This document shows positions 1 through 4,897 of a stretch of DNA of 5,364 nt, one piece after another. The notes beneath the pieces are model-generated. The model had not been told where the DNA came from and ran no database searches. It was given only the letters and a program-made list of their open reading frames with translations. Made by a program: the position numbers and the translations under genes. Source of the stretch: an uncultured Lachnospiraceae bacterium (GTDB taxonomy: Bacteria; Bacillota_A; Clostridia; Lachnospirales; Lachnospiraceae); contig USPJ01000111.1 of the NCBI GenBank assembly GCA_900556645.1, forward strand, positions 1 through 5,364, read 5' to 3'. The number at the start of each line of letters is the position of its first letter. Positions within the stretch are counted from its first letter, which is position 1.

Positions 1-1044
1 GTATCCGTATCCACCGAATAACTGAACGCATCTTGTTGTTACATCCATAGCAGTCTCTGCTGCAAATAATTTTGCTTTTGCTGCTTCTACGGAGTAAACT
101 TTCTGAGTTGCTTTTGCCATTGCTGCTCTGTAAACGAGGAATTTCGCTGCATCAATCTTAGCTGCCATATCTGCTAACTGGAACTGTGTGTTCTGCTGCT
201 GAGCGATTGTTCTTCCGAACTGTTTTCTCTCTTTTACATATGCGATTGTTGCCTCTAAAGCACCTTCTGCAAGACCAAGAGCCTGAGCTGCAATACCGAT
301 ACGTCCGCCGTCTAATGTATGCATTGCGATCGGGAAGCCTTTTCCTTCCGGTCCAAGTAATGCATCCTTTGGAATTCTGCAGTCTTCAAAAATCAATTCA
401 TATGTAGAGGAACCGCGGATACCCATCTTCTTCTCTTTTGTTCCGAAGGAGAATCCAGGAGCACCTTTTTCTACGATAAATGCAGAGAAGTTCTTCTTCT
501 TTCTGCCTCTCTTGTCTTCTGTTACGCTTGTGATAGCAATTACGATATATACGTCTGCAACTTCACCGTTTGTGATGAAACATTTTGATCCGTTTAATAC
601 CCACTCATCACCGTCTAATACGGCTTTTGTCTGACATCCCTGAGCATCTGTACCAGCACCCGGCTCTGTTAAACCGAAAGCACCAAGTTTCTCACCTTTT
701 GCAAGAGGTACTACATATTTCTGTTTCTGCTCCTCTGTACCGTATGTCATGATAGGATCGATACAAAGAGATGTATGTGCGGAAACGATAACGCCTGTTG
801 TACCGCAAACTTTAGATAACTCCTCAACACACATTGTATATGTTAAAGGATCACATCCCTGTCCGCCGTACTCCTTTGGTACAGGAATACCCATAAATCC
901 TGCTTTTGCCATTTTCTCAACGGTACCCATTGGGAAATGTTCTGTTTCGTCAACCTCCTGAGCGAGAGGTTTTACTTCTGTTTCAGCGAATTCTTTGAAA
1001 AGAGTTCTCGCCATTTCATGTTTTTTATCTAAACAAAAATCCAT
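1..1044 (-). CDS. bcd: Butyryl-CoA dehydrogenase (short-chain acyl-CoA dehydrogenase), 3' end cut off
   Basis: FAD-dependent enzyme that reduces crotonyl-CoA to butyryl-CoA, in clostridia usually in an electron-bifurcating complex with EtfAB; cytoplasmic. The reading frame is open from the ATG at 1044 to base 1, giving 348 residues of an expected 380 or so. Visible family marks are the acyl-CoA dehydrogenase signature GLTEPGAGTD (124-133), CFITNG (155-160), the ERKQFGR segment (272-278), and QLFGGYGY (341-348), where the second family signature begins. The catalytic glutamate, normally about 20 residues after GGYGY, lies outside the window, so the active site cannot be confirmed. The start is supported by GGAGG (1055-1059) ten bases upstream. 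It follows hbd by 86 bases, with a terminator-like hairpin between them. A basic loop, RGRKKK (179-184), looks a few residues longer than in clostridial relatives as I remember them. Another short-chain acyl-CoA dehydrogenase is possible from sequence alone, but the thl-hbd context favours bcd. Confidence 0.93.
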   Translation of the reverse strand, partial: MDFCLDKKHEMARTLFKEFAETEVKPLAQEVDETEHFPMGTVEKMAKAGFMGIPVPKEYGGQGCDPLTYTMCVEELSKVCGTTGVIVSAHTSLCIDPIMTYGTEEQKQKYVVPLAKGEKLGAFGLTEPGAGTDAQGCQTKAVLDGDEWVLNGSKCFITNGEVADVYIVIAITSVTEDKRGRKKKNFSAFIVEKGAPGFSFGTKEKKMGIRGSSTYELIFEDCRIPKDALLGPEGKGFPIAMHTLDGGRIGIAAQALGLAEGALEATIAYVKERKQFGRTIAQQQNTQFQLADMAAKIDAAKFLVYRAAMAKATQKVYSVEAAKAKLFAAETAMDVTTRCVQLFGGYGY

Positions 1045-1077
1045 GATTTATATTCCTCCATTTACTTTATTTGTTTT

Positions 1078-1123
1078 AAAAAGAGCAAAGCCCCAAAATG
1101 TTTCCGCATTTTGAGGTATGCTC
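1078..1123 (-). terminator. Terminator-like hairpin between hbd and bcd
   Basis: Read on the - strand, GAGCA (1119-1123) pairs with TGCTC (1083-1087). After a small internal loop, CCTCAAAATG (1107-1116) pairs with CATTTTGGGG (1091-1100), including one G-U pair, around a six-base loop CGGAAA. Five U (1078-1082) follow directly, which is the layout of an intrinsic terminator. It begins 7 bases after the hbd stop codon and leaves only about 33 bases before bcd. With bcd in the same orientation and no clear promoter in between, partial termination or 3'-end stabilisation of a thl-hbd message is more likely than full termination. Function is inferred. Confidence 0.6.
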
Positions 1124-1130
1124 ATTTTAT

Positions 1131-1970
1131 TTATTTAGAATAGTCGTAGAATCCGATACCTGTCTTACGTCCTAATTTACCTGCACGTACCATTTTCTTA
1201 AGAAGTGGATGTGGACGGTATTTTGGATCGCCTGTCTCATCATATAATACGTTCATGATAGCAAGGCAGATATCTAAACCGATTAAGTCACCTAACTCTA
1301 ATGGTCCCATTGGATGGTTCGCACCTAATTTCATAGCTGTGTCGATACCTTCAACAGAAGCTACGCCGTCAGCTAAGATGCCAACACCTTCGTTTACATA
1401 TGGGATTAAGATTCTGTTTACTACGAATCCTGCAGCTTCGTTTACTTCTACAGGAGTCTTTCCGATTTCTTTAGAAATAGCAACGATTTTATCTTTTAAC
1501 TCGTCCGGTGTGTTCTCACCTTTGATAACCTCGATCAATTTCATAACAGGAGCCGGATTGAAGAAATGCATACCGATTACTGGTCTGTCAAGTCCTGCAC
1601 CGATTTCTGTAATAGAAAGGGAAGATGTATTTGTAGCGAAGATACAATCTGCTTTTACAATATCCTGTAACTCTTTGAATGTCTGTTTCTTAACATCCAT
1701 AACCTCAAGAGCTGCCTCTACGATTAAATCACAGTCTGTACAAATCTCTTTTGTACCTGTTGTGATTTTGTTCAGGATAGCGTCAGCAGCAGCCTGCTCC
1801 ATTTTGCCTTTTGCTACTCTTTTCTCAAATCCTTTTGCGATTTTTGCTTTACCGTTTGCAGCAAATTCGTCGTTAATATCGCATAAGCATACTTCATAAC
1901 CTTCTGTCTGTGCAAATGCCTGTGCAATACCGGAACCCATGGTTCCTGCTCCAATAATACCAACTTTCAT
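1131..1970 (-). CDS. hbd: 3-hydroxybutyryl-CoA dehydrogenase
   Basis: Reduces acetoacetyl-CoA to (S)-3-hydroxybutyryl-CoA with NAD(P)H, the second step of the acetyl-CoA route to butyrate; cytoplasmic. The protein has 279 residues, close to the roughly 282 of clostridial Hbd. The N-terminal Rossmann domain opens with GAGTMG (7-12). NTSSL (114-118) holds the substrate-contacting serine, HFFNPAP (135-141) the catalytic His135 with Glu147 as its partner, and VVNR (183-186) the conserved Asn185. The C-terminal dimerisation/substrate domain ends in [11 protein letters not shown] (267-277), and [18 protein letters not shown] (216-233) is typical of the family. Compared with C. butyricum Hbd recalled from memory, it appears two residues shorter between NTSSL and the catalytic His. 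The start is fixed by AAGGAGG (1978-1984), seven bases upstream. It lies 78 bases after thl, with no crt in between, and 86 bases before bcd. Confidence 0.97.
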   Translation of the reverse strand: MKVGIIGAGTMGSGIAQAFAQTEGYEVCLCDINDEFAANGKAKIAKGFEKRVAKGKMEQAAADAILNKITTGTKEICTDCDLIVEAALEVMDVKKQTFKELQDIVKADCIFATNTSSLSITEIGAGLDRPVIGMHFFNPAPVMKLIEVIKGENTPDELKDKIVAISKEIGKTPVEVNEAAGFVVNRILIPYVNEGVGILADGVASVEGIDTAMKLGANHPMGPLELGDLIGLDICLAIMNVLYDETGDPKYRPHPLLKKMVRAGKLGRKTGIGFYDYSK

Positions 1971-2007
1971 GTCAGTTCCTCCTTATGGAATTTTATTAAC
2001 TTTTGAT

Positions 2008-2029
2008 GCCGGTGTCATCAGACACCGGC
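2008..2029 (-). other. Perfect 9-bp hairpin between thl and hbd
   Basis: GCCGGTGTC (2008-2016) is followed after four bases (2017-2020) by its exact reverse complement (2021-2029). Seven of nine pairs are G-C, so this is the most stable short stem in the cluster. No U-run follows on the - strand (the next bases are ATCAAAAG), so it is not an ordinary intrinsic terminator. It starts 19 bases after the thl stop and ends 37 bases before the hbd start, without covering the hbd ribosome binding site. A role in mRNA processing or in protecting the thl 3' end is inferred; a protein-binding palindrome in DNA is an alternative. Confidence 0.7.
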
Positions 2030-2048
2030 TATTGATACCTGTTGTTGA

Positions 2049-3230
2049 TTAGTCTCTCTCAACGATAGTAGAGCATCCCATACCACCGCCGATACACAGA
2101 GTTGCAAGACCTTTCTTAGCATCTCTTCTCTGCATCTCGTGTAACAGAGTAACAAGGATACGGCATCCTGAAGCTCCAACCGGATGTCCAAGAGCGATTG
2201 CTCCACCGTTTACGTTTACTTTGCTCATATCAAAGTTTAAGTCATGTGCTACTGCTAAGGACTGAGCTGCGAATGCCTCGTTAGCCTCTACTAAGTCCAT
2301 ATCATCGATAGTTAAACCTGTCTTAGCAAATACTTTCTTTGTAGAAGCAACCGGTCCAACACCCATGATAGATGGGTCAACTCCGCCAAGTGCTCCTGCT
2401 ACGAATGTTGCCATTGGTTTTACGCCTAATTCTTTTGCTGCTTTCTCGCTCATAACAACAACTGCTGCTGCACCGTCATTGATTCCTGAAGCGTTAGCTG
2501 CTGTAACGATTCCGTCCGGTTTGAATGCTGGACGTAATTTGGAAATGCTCTCCTTTGTTGTTCCAGGACGTGGTCCCTCATCTGTATCTACGATAATTGT
2601 TTCTTTTTTCTTCTTAACTTCTACTGGAACGATTTCATCTTTGAATTTTCCAGCTTTCTGAGCTGCTTCACATTTCTGCTGTGATGTAGCTGCAAACTCG
2701 TCTAACTGCTCACGAGTTAATCCCCACTGCTCAGCTACGTTCTCTGCTGTGATTCCCATGTGGTAATTGTTGAATGCATCCCATAATGCATCGTTTACCA
2801 TGGTATCTACTAATGTGGCATTGTTCATTCTATGTCCATAACGTCCGTTCATGTCAGCGTATGGTGCCATTGACATGTTCTCCATACCACCTGCAACAAC
2901 GATATCAGCATCCCCTGCCTGAATCATCTGTGCAGCCATGTTTACACAGTTAAGACCGGAACCGCAAACTACGTTAACGGTAACTGCCGGTGTCTCGATT
3001 GGCAAACCAGCTTTTAAGGAAGCCTGACGTGCTACGTTCTGTCCTAATCCAGCCTGGATTACACATCCCATGTACACGTGATCAACTTTCTCAGCCGGTA
3101 CTCCAGCTCTGTTTAATGCTTCTTTAATAACGATAGATCCCAAAACCGGTGCTGGAGTTGTACTTAATGCTCCTCCCATAGTTCCGATTGCTGTACGACA
3201 AGCACCTGCTAAAACTACTTTTTCTGCCAT
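2049..3230 (-). CDS. thl: Acetyl-CoA C-acetyltransferase (biosynthetic thiolase)
   Basis: Condenses two acetyl-CoA into acetoacetyl-CoA, the entry step to butyrate; cytoplasmic, normally a homotetramer. The 393 residues are the usual full length. All catalytic parts of the thiolase fold are present: nucleophile Cys89 in [14 protein letters not shown] (317-320), His349 in the GHPVGASG segment, and the second catalytic cysteine Cys379 in CIGGGMG near the C-terminus. The N-terminal [10 protein letters not shown] (11-20) is also typical. The start is supported by AGGAG (3239-3243), eight bases upstream, and the protein begins at the normal family position. It is the first gene of the leftward thl-hbd-bcd cluster, with a probable promoter at 3404-3432 and Rex-like palindromes at 3268-3285 and 3516-3533, so redox control is likely. 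The symbols thlA or atoB would also fit. The degradative type is less likely in this context. Confidence 0.97.
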   Translation of the reverse strand: MAEKVVLAGACRTAIGTMGGALSTTPAPVLGSIVIKEALNRAGVPAEKVDHVYMGCVIQAGLGQNVARQASLKAGLPIETPAVTVNVVCGSGLNCVNMAAQMIQAGDADIVVAGGMENMSMAPYADMNGRYGHRMNNATLVDTMVNDALWDAFNNYHMGITAENVAEQWGLTREQLDEFAATSQQKCEAAQKAGKFKDEIVPVEVKKKKETIIVDTDEGPRPGTTKESISKLRPAFKPDGIVTAANASGINDGAAAVVVMSEKAAKELGVKPMATFVAGALGGVDPSIMGVGPVASTKKVFAKTGLTIDDMDLVEANEAFAAQSLAVAHDLNFDMSKVNVNGGAIALGHPVGASGCRILVTLLHEMQRRDAKKGLATLCIGGGMGCSTIVERD

Positions 3231-3397
3231 GTTTTCTTCTCCTTTTTGATTGATTTGTTGTTTAAAGACGTTAATTTTTTAACAATCCTTTTTTTAAAAA
3301 AAATAAATTGAAAACCACTACAGTTTTTAATTTACTTTCCCATCACCAAGTCCCTATCTTATGTATCCTATGTACTTTAGATTTGGACTTTTACTTC
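3231..3397 (-). promoter_or_regulatory. Long AT-rich leader (5' UTR) of thl
   Basis: If transcription starts about seven bases after the -10 box at 3404-3409, the thl message carries a leader of roughly 165 bases. It contains a possible six-base pairing AAGTCC/GGACTT (around 3386-3391 and 3348-3353), a weak A-U-rich stem around 3314-3330 followed by a U-rich stretch, a T/A tract at 3289-3303, and the Rex-like palindrome at 3268-3285. I recognise no known riboswitch and see no open reading frame with a convincing ribosome binding site. A promoter closer to thl could make the real leader shorter. Confidence 0.35.
3268..3285. promoter_or_regulatory. Putative Rex operator, thl-proximal
   Basis: On the - strand the site reads TTGTTAAAAAATTAACGT. 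It agrees with the Rex consensus of Gram-positive bacteria, TTGTTAANNNNTTAACAA, at 12 of 14 defined positions, and the core GTTAA-N4-TTAAC is a perfect palindrome. Rex is the NADH/NAD+-sensing repressor known to control thl/crt/hbd/bcd genes in several clostridia, so motif and context agree. It lies 37 bases before the thl start codon. That is well downstream of the best promoter candidate, so it would act as a roadblock or serve an unrecognised nearer promoter. Confidence 0.65.
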
Positions 3398-3403
3398 AAG
3401 TTC

Positions 3404-3432
3404 ATAATAGCATATTTCCATTTTAAATGCAA
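3404..3432 (-). promoter_or_regulatory. Probable thl promoter with extended -10 box
   Basis: On the - strand TTGCAT (3427-3432) is followed after exactly 17 bases by TATTAT (3404-3409), which matches TATAAT at five of six positions. A TG one base upstream of the -10 (3411-3412) makes it an extended -10 element, compensating for the weak -35. The expected start is near 3397. It is the best promoter-like arrangement I found between the hydrolase terminator and thl. The AT-rich gap leaves room for others. Confidence 0.5.
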
Positions 3433-3457
3433 CCAAAAACTTGTCTGTAATCACCTC

Positions 3458-3496
3458 AAAAAACCTACATAAACTTCTTCATTTTATGGTTTTTTT
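3458..3496 (-). terminator. Weak second hairpin with U-run behind the hydrolase gene
   Basis: CATAAA (3468-3473) pairs with TTTATG (3483-3488). After a three-base bulge, a run of A and one C (3458-3464) pairs with a G and T run (3489-3495). On the - strand the stem closes into six U. It is almost entirely A-U and has a nine-base loop, so it is weak. It lies between the main hydrolase terminator and the thl promoter and could be a back-up terminator, or a chance product of AT-rich DNA. Confidence 0.3.
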
Positions 3497-3515
3497 AGAA
3501 TCTTTTTACTTTTAT

Positions 3516-3533
3516 TTGTTAAAAATTTATCAA
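3516..3533. promoter_or_regulatory. Putative Rex operator, thl-distal
   Basis: On the + strand the site reads TTGTTAAAAATTTATCAA, agreeing with the Rex consensus TTGTTAANNNNTTAACAA at 13 of 14 defined positions. It is upstream of the probable thl promoter, centred about 127 bases before the expected start, and about 248 bases from the centre of the proximal site. AT-rich intergenic DNA raises the chance of accidental matches, but two near-consensus sites in one 408-base gap before a classical Rex target gene is suggestive. Repression from this distance would need looping between the two sites. Confidence 0.5.
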
Positions 3534-3549
3534 AATTCTTTTCTCAAGC

Positions 3550-3598
3550 AAAAAAAATCGGCTTTTTTTGTGAATCTTTCACAAAATTGCCGATTTTT
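3550..3598 (-). terminator. Intrinsic terminator of the hydrolase gene
   Basis: AAAAATCGGC (3553-3562) and GCCGATTTTT (3589-3598) pair over ten bases. Inside them, after a small internal loop, TTTTGTGAA (3566-3574) pairs with TTCACAAAA (3578-3586) around a three-base loop. On the - strand the stem runs into eight U (3550-3557, the first five within the stem). It lies 40 bases after the hydrolase stop codon. The T-run on the other side would let it work for rightward transcription too. Confidence 0.87.
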
Positions 3599-3638
3599 GA
3601 CATTTTTTAAAATCTGTTTTTTAACACTTGCATCACTT

Positions 3639-4790
3639 TTAATAGAAGACATGGTTTCCAATTACTGTTCCCTGTATGGTTCCCGTATTTCTTCTGAAAT
3701 ACAGTGCATTGGTAGTAATCCTGCCGCCTAGAACCTCCTGTGCTGCCTGCGTACATTCCCCGTTAGCTCCCTGAGCCAGTACGGTGGCAAAACGTCCGCT
3801 TGCCACTGGAGAAAACTGTCCTTTTTGATATATCACTCCCACTACACTATTTGGGAAATAAGAGCTTGCCACACGGTTGAGTACCACACTTCCCACCGCC
3901 AGTTTTCCCTCGTAAGACTCCCCTTCCGACTCGCATTGAATCAGAGCTGCCAACAGTTCTAAATCGCCTGCCTGTGCCACCACATTGGCACCGTTGGCTC
4001 CCTCTTCCTCCTGCTTTTTAATTTCTTCCATGCGGGCGGCATCTTCCTGTGCCTTTTGTTGCTCCAGCTTTGCCTCATAGGCTTTCTGCTCTTCGATTTC
4101 TTTGGCATAGGATTCCGACATCTTTTTCGCTTTATCTATTTCGCTTTCCGACTGTTGCAGATTTTCTTTTGTGGAAGCAATTAATGCAGACATTTCCTGT
4201 TGTTTTTTATAGGTATCCTGTTTCAGTGCCTCCAGTTTTGCCTGTTCTTCCTGTAACAGTTGTCTGCTGTCTGCAATCAACTGCTGAGTCTCCTGATATT
4301 CCTTTAACTTTTCCCTGTCATATCTGCTGATTGCCTCCACATACTCCGTGCGGTTCAAAAATTCAGAGATAGACCCGGCATTGAGAATGGATGCCATAAG
4401 AGAACTGTCACCATTTTCATACATAAAACGAATCCGCTGTTTCATGTCCTCATACTGCTTTTTGGAACGTTCCTCGGTTTCTGCCAACTTTTTTTCCGTC
4501 TCTTCAATCAAAACTTCTTTTTCGCTGATGCTGCCCTCCAGCTCTGTGAGAGAACTACTGATTTCCGTCAGCTGCCTGTCCATATCCGAAAGACTGCTCT
4601 CCAGTTCTCCCTTGCTGTCTTCCAGACTGTCAATTTTCTCATCCGTTTCCTTCTTTTGTTCCTGAAGGTCTTCCAGCTTTTCTTTTGTATCCTCTAAATC
4701 CTTTTCCGTTGCCGCAAATACCGTCAGGGAACTTCCCAATATCAGGCATATCAACAGCAACGCCAGATTTTTTCTGCCTTTTTTCATCAT
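3639..4790 (-). CDS. Secreted coiled-coil peptidoglycan hydrolase (PcsB/CwlO-like N-terminus, SleB-type C-terminus)
   Basis: Predicted exported cell wall hydrolase of 383 residues from the ATG at 4790. Residues 1-26 form a signal peptide (MMKKGRKN, then LALLLICLILG, cleavage near VFA/A). Residues 28-262 are highly charged, Glu/Lys/Gln-rich coiled coil. Within it, RIRFMYENGDSSLMASILNA (119-138) and the following EFLNR match the N-terminal domain of PcsB/CwlO proteins. A short Gly/Ala linker leads to a SleB-type (Hydrolase_2) domain, about 277-383, with ESEGESYEGKLAVGSVVLNR, GQFSPVASGR and the terminal IGNHVFY. Glu287 aligns with the catalytic glutamate of that family, known for cutting glycan strands. 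The role is probably septal or general wall remodelling; in spore formers this family also includes cortex-lytic enzymes, so spore germination cannot be excluded. A longer form from 4802 is possible in frame, but the ribosome binding site and promoter favour 4790. It is monocistronic, with its own promoter and terminator, and divergent from the HD-GYP gene. Confidence 0.9.
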   Translation of the reverse strand: MMKKGRKNLALLLICLILGSSLTVFAATEKDLEDTKEKLEDLQEQKKETDEKIDSLEDSKGELESSLSDMDRQLTEISSSLTELEGSISEKEVLIEETEKKLAETEERSKKQYEDMKQRIRFMYENGDSSLMASILNAGSISEFLNRTEYVEAISRYDREKLKEYQETQQLIADSRQLLQEEQAKLEALKQDTYKKQQEMSALIASTKENLQQSESEIDKAKKMSESYAKEIEEQKAYEAKLEQQKAQEDAARMEEIKKQEEEGANGANVVAQAGDLELLAALIQCESEGESYEGKLAVGSVVLNRVASSYFPNSVVGVIYQKGQFSPVASGRFATVLAQGANGECTQAAQEVLGGRITTNALYFRRNTGTIQGTVIGNHVFY

Positions 4791-4795
4791 AATAT

Positions 4796-4800
4796 ACCTC
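4796..4800 (-). promoter_or_regulatory. Ribosome binding site that decides the hydrolase start
   Basis: GAGGT (4796-4800, - strand) lies five to six bases before the ATG at 4790, the right distance. The in-frame ATG at 4802 overlaps this site, has no Shine-Dalgarno sequence at a usable distance, and falls essentially at the predicted transcription start. Translation from 4790 is therefore preferred, shortening the protein by four residues. Confidence 0.75.
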
Positions 4801-4809
4801 ATTACAGAA

Positions 4810-4838
4810 ATTATACCTAATTGTAATTAAAGTTTCAA
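4810..4838 (-). promoter_or_regulatory. Strong sigma-A-type promoter of the hydrolase gene
   Basis: On the - strand TTGAAA (4833-4838, five of six consensus bases) is followed after 17 bases by a perfect TATAAT (4810-4815). The predicted start is an A near 4803, giving a leader of only about 13 bases before the ATG at 4790. The hexamers interleave with those of the opposing promoter at 4821-4849. Confidence 0.85.
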
Positions 4839-4849
4839 TATGATAAAAT
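4821..4849 (+). promoter_or_regulatory. Sigma-A-type promoter of the HD-GYP gene
   Basis: TTGTAA (4821-4826, four of six) is followed after 17 bases by TAAAAT (4844-4849, five of six), preceded by TG at 4841-4842 as an extended -10. The start would be near 4856, about 42 bases before the ATG at 4898. It overlaps the opposing hydrolase promoter. Confidence 0.7.
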
Positions 4850-4897
4850 GTTTACAAGAATTTGGCAGGGAAGATTTTGAAATGGGAGGGGATTACT

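Noticed and set aside
186..961. Short + strand open frames opposite bcd
   Set aside because: They lie antisense to the conserved acyl-CoA dehydrogenase frame and have no independent support.
1255..1899. Long open frame on the + strand (214 codons) inside hbd
   Set aside because: It runs antisense through a clearly coding, fully conserved hbd, has no ribosome binding site, and its product resembles no family I know; it is a mirror effect of hbd codon bias.
2365..2661. Open frame on the + strand inside thl, and a short - strand frame at 2018-2206
   Set aside because: Both overlap the full-length thiolase frame and have low-complexity products with no supporting start signal.
3289..3303. Self-complementary T7A8 tract upstream of thl as a terminator or mobile element target duplication
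   Set aside because: No loop-stem geometry with G-C pairs and no flanking element; it is more likely simple AT-rich sequence or locally altered DNA shape.
3441..3731. Open frame on the + strand across the intergenic gap into the hydrolase 3' end
   Set aside because: It crosses the strong terminator hairpin and part of the hydrolase gene, its product is Phe/Leu-rich as expected for translated T-rich DNA, and I see no ribosome binding site.
4049..4665. Two open frames on the + strand antisense to the hydrolase coiled coil (4049-4330, 4348-4665)
   Set aside because: Ser- and Phe-rich products are the antisense reading of Glu/Lys/Gln codons; no start signals.
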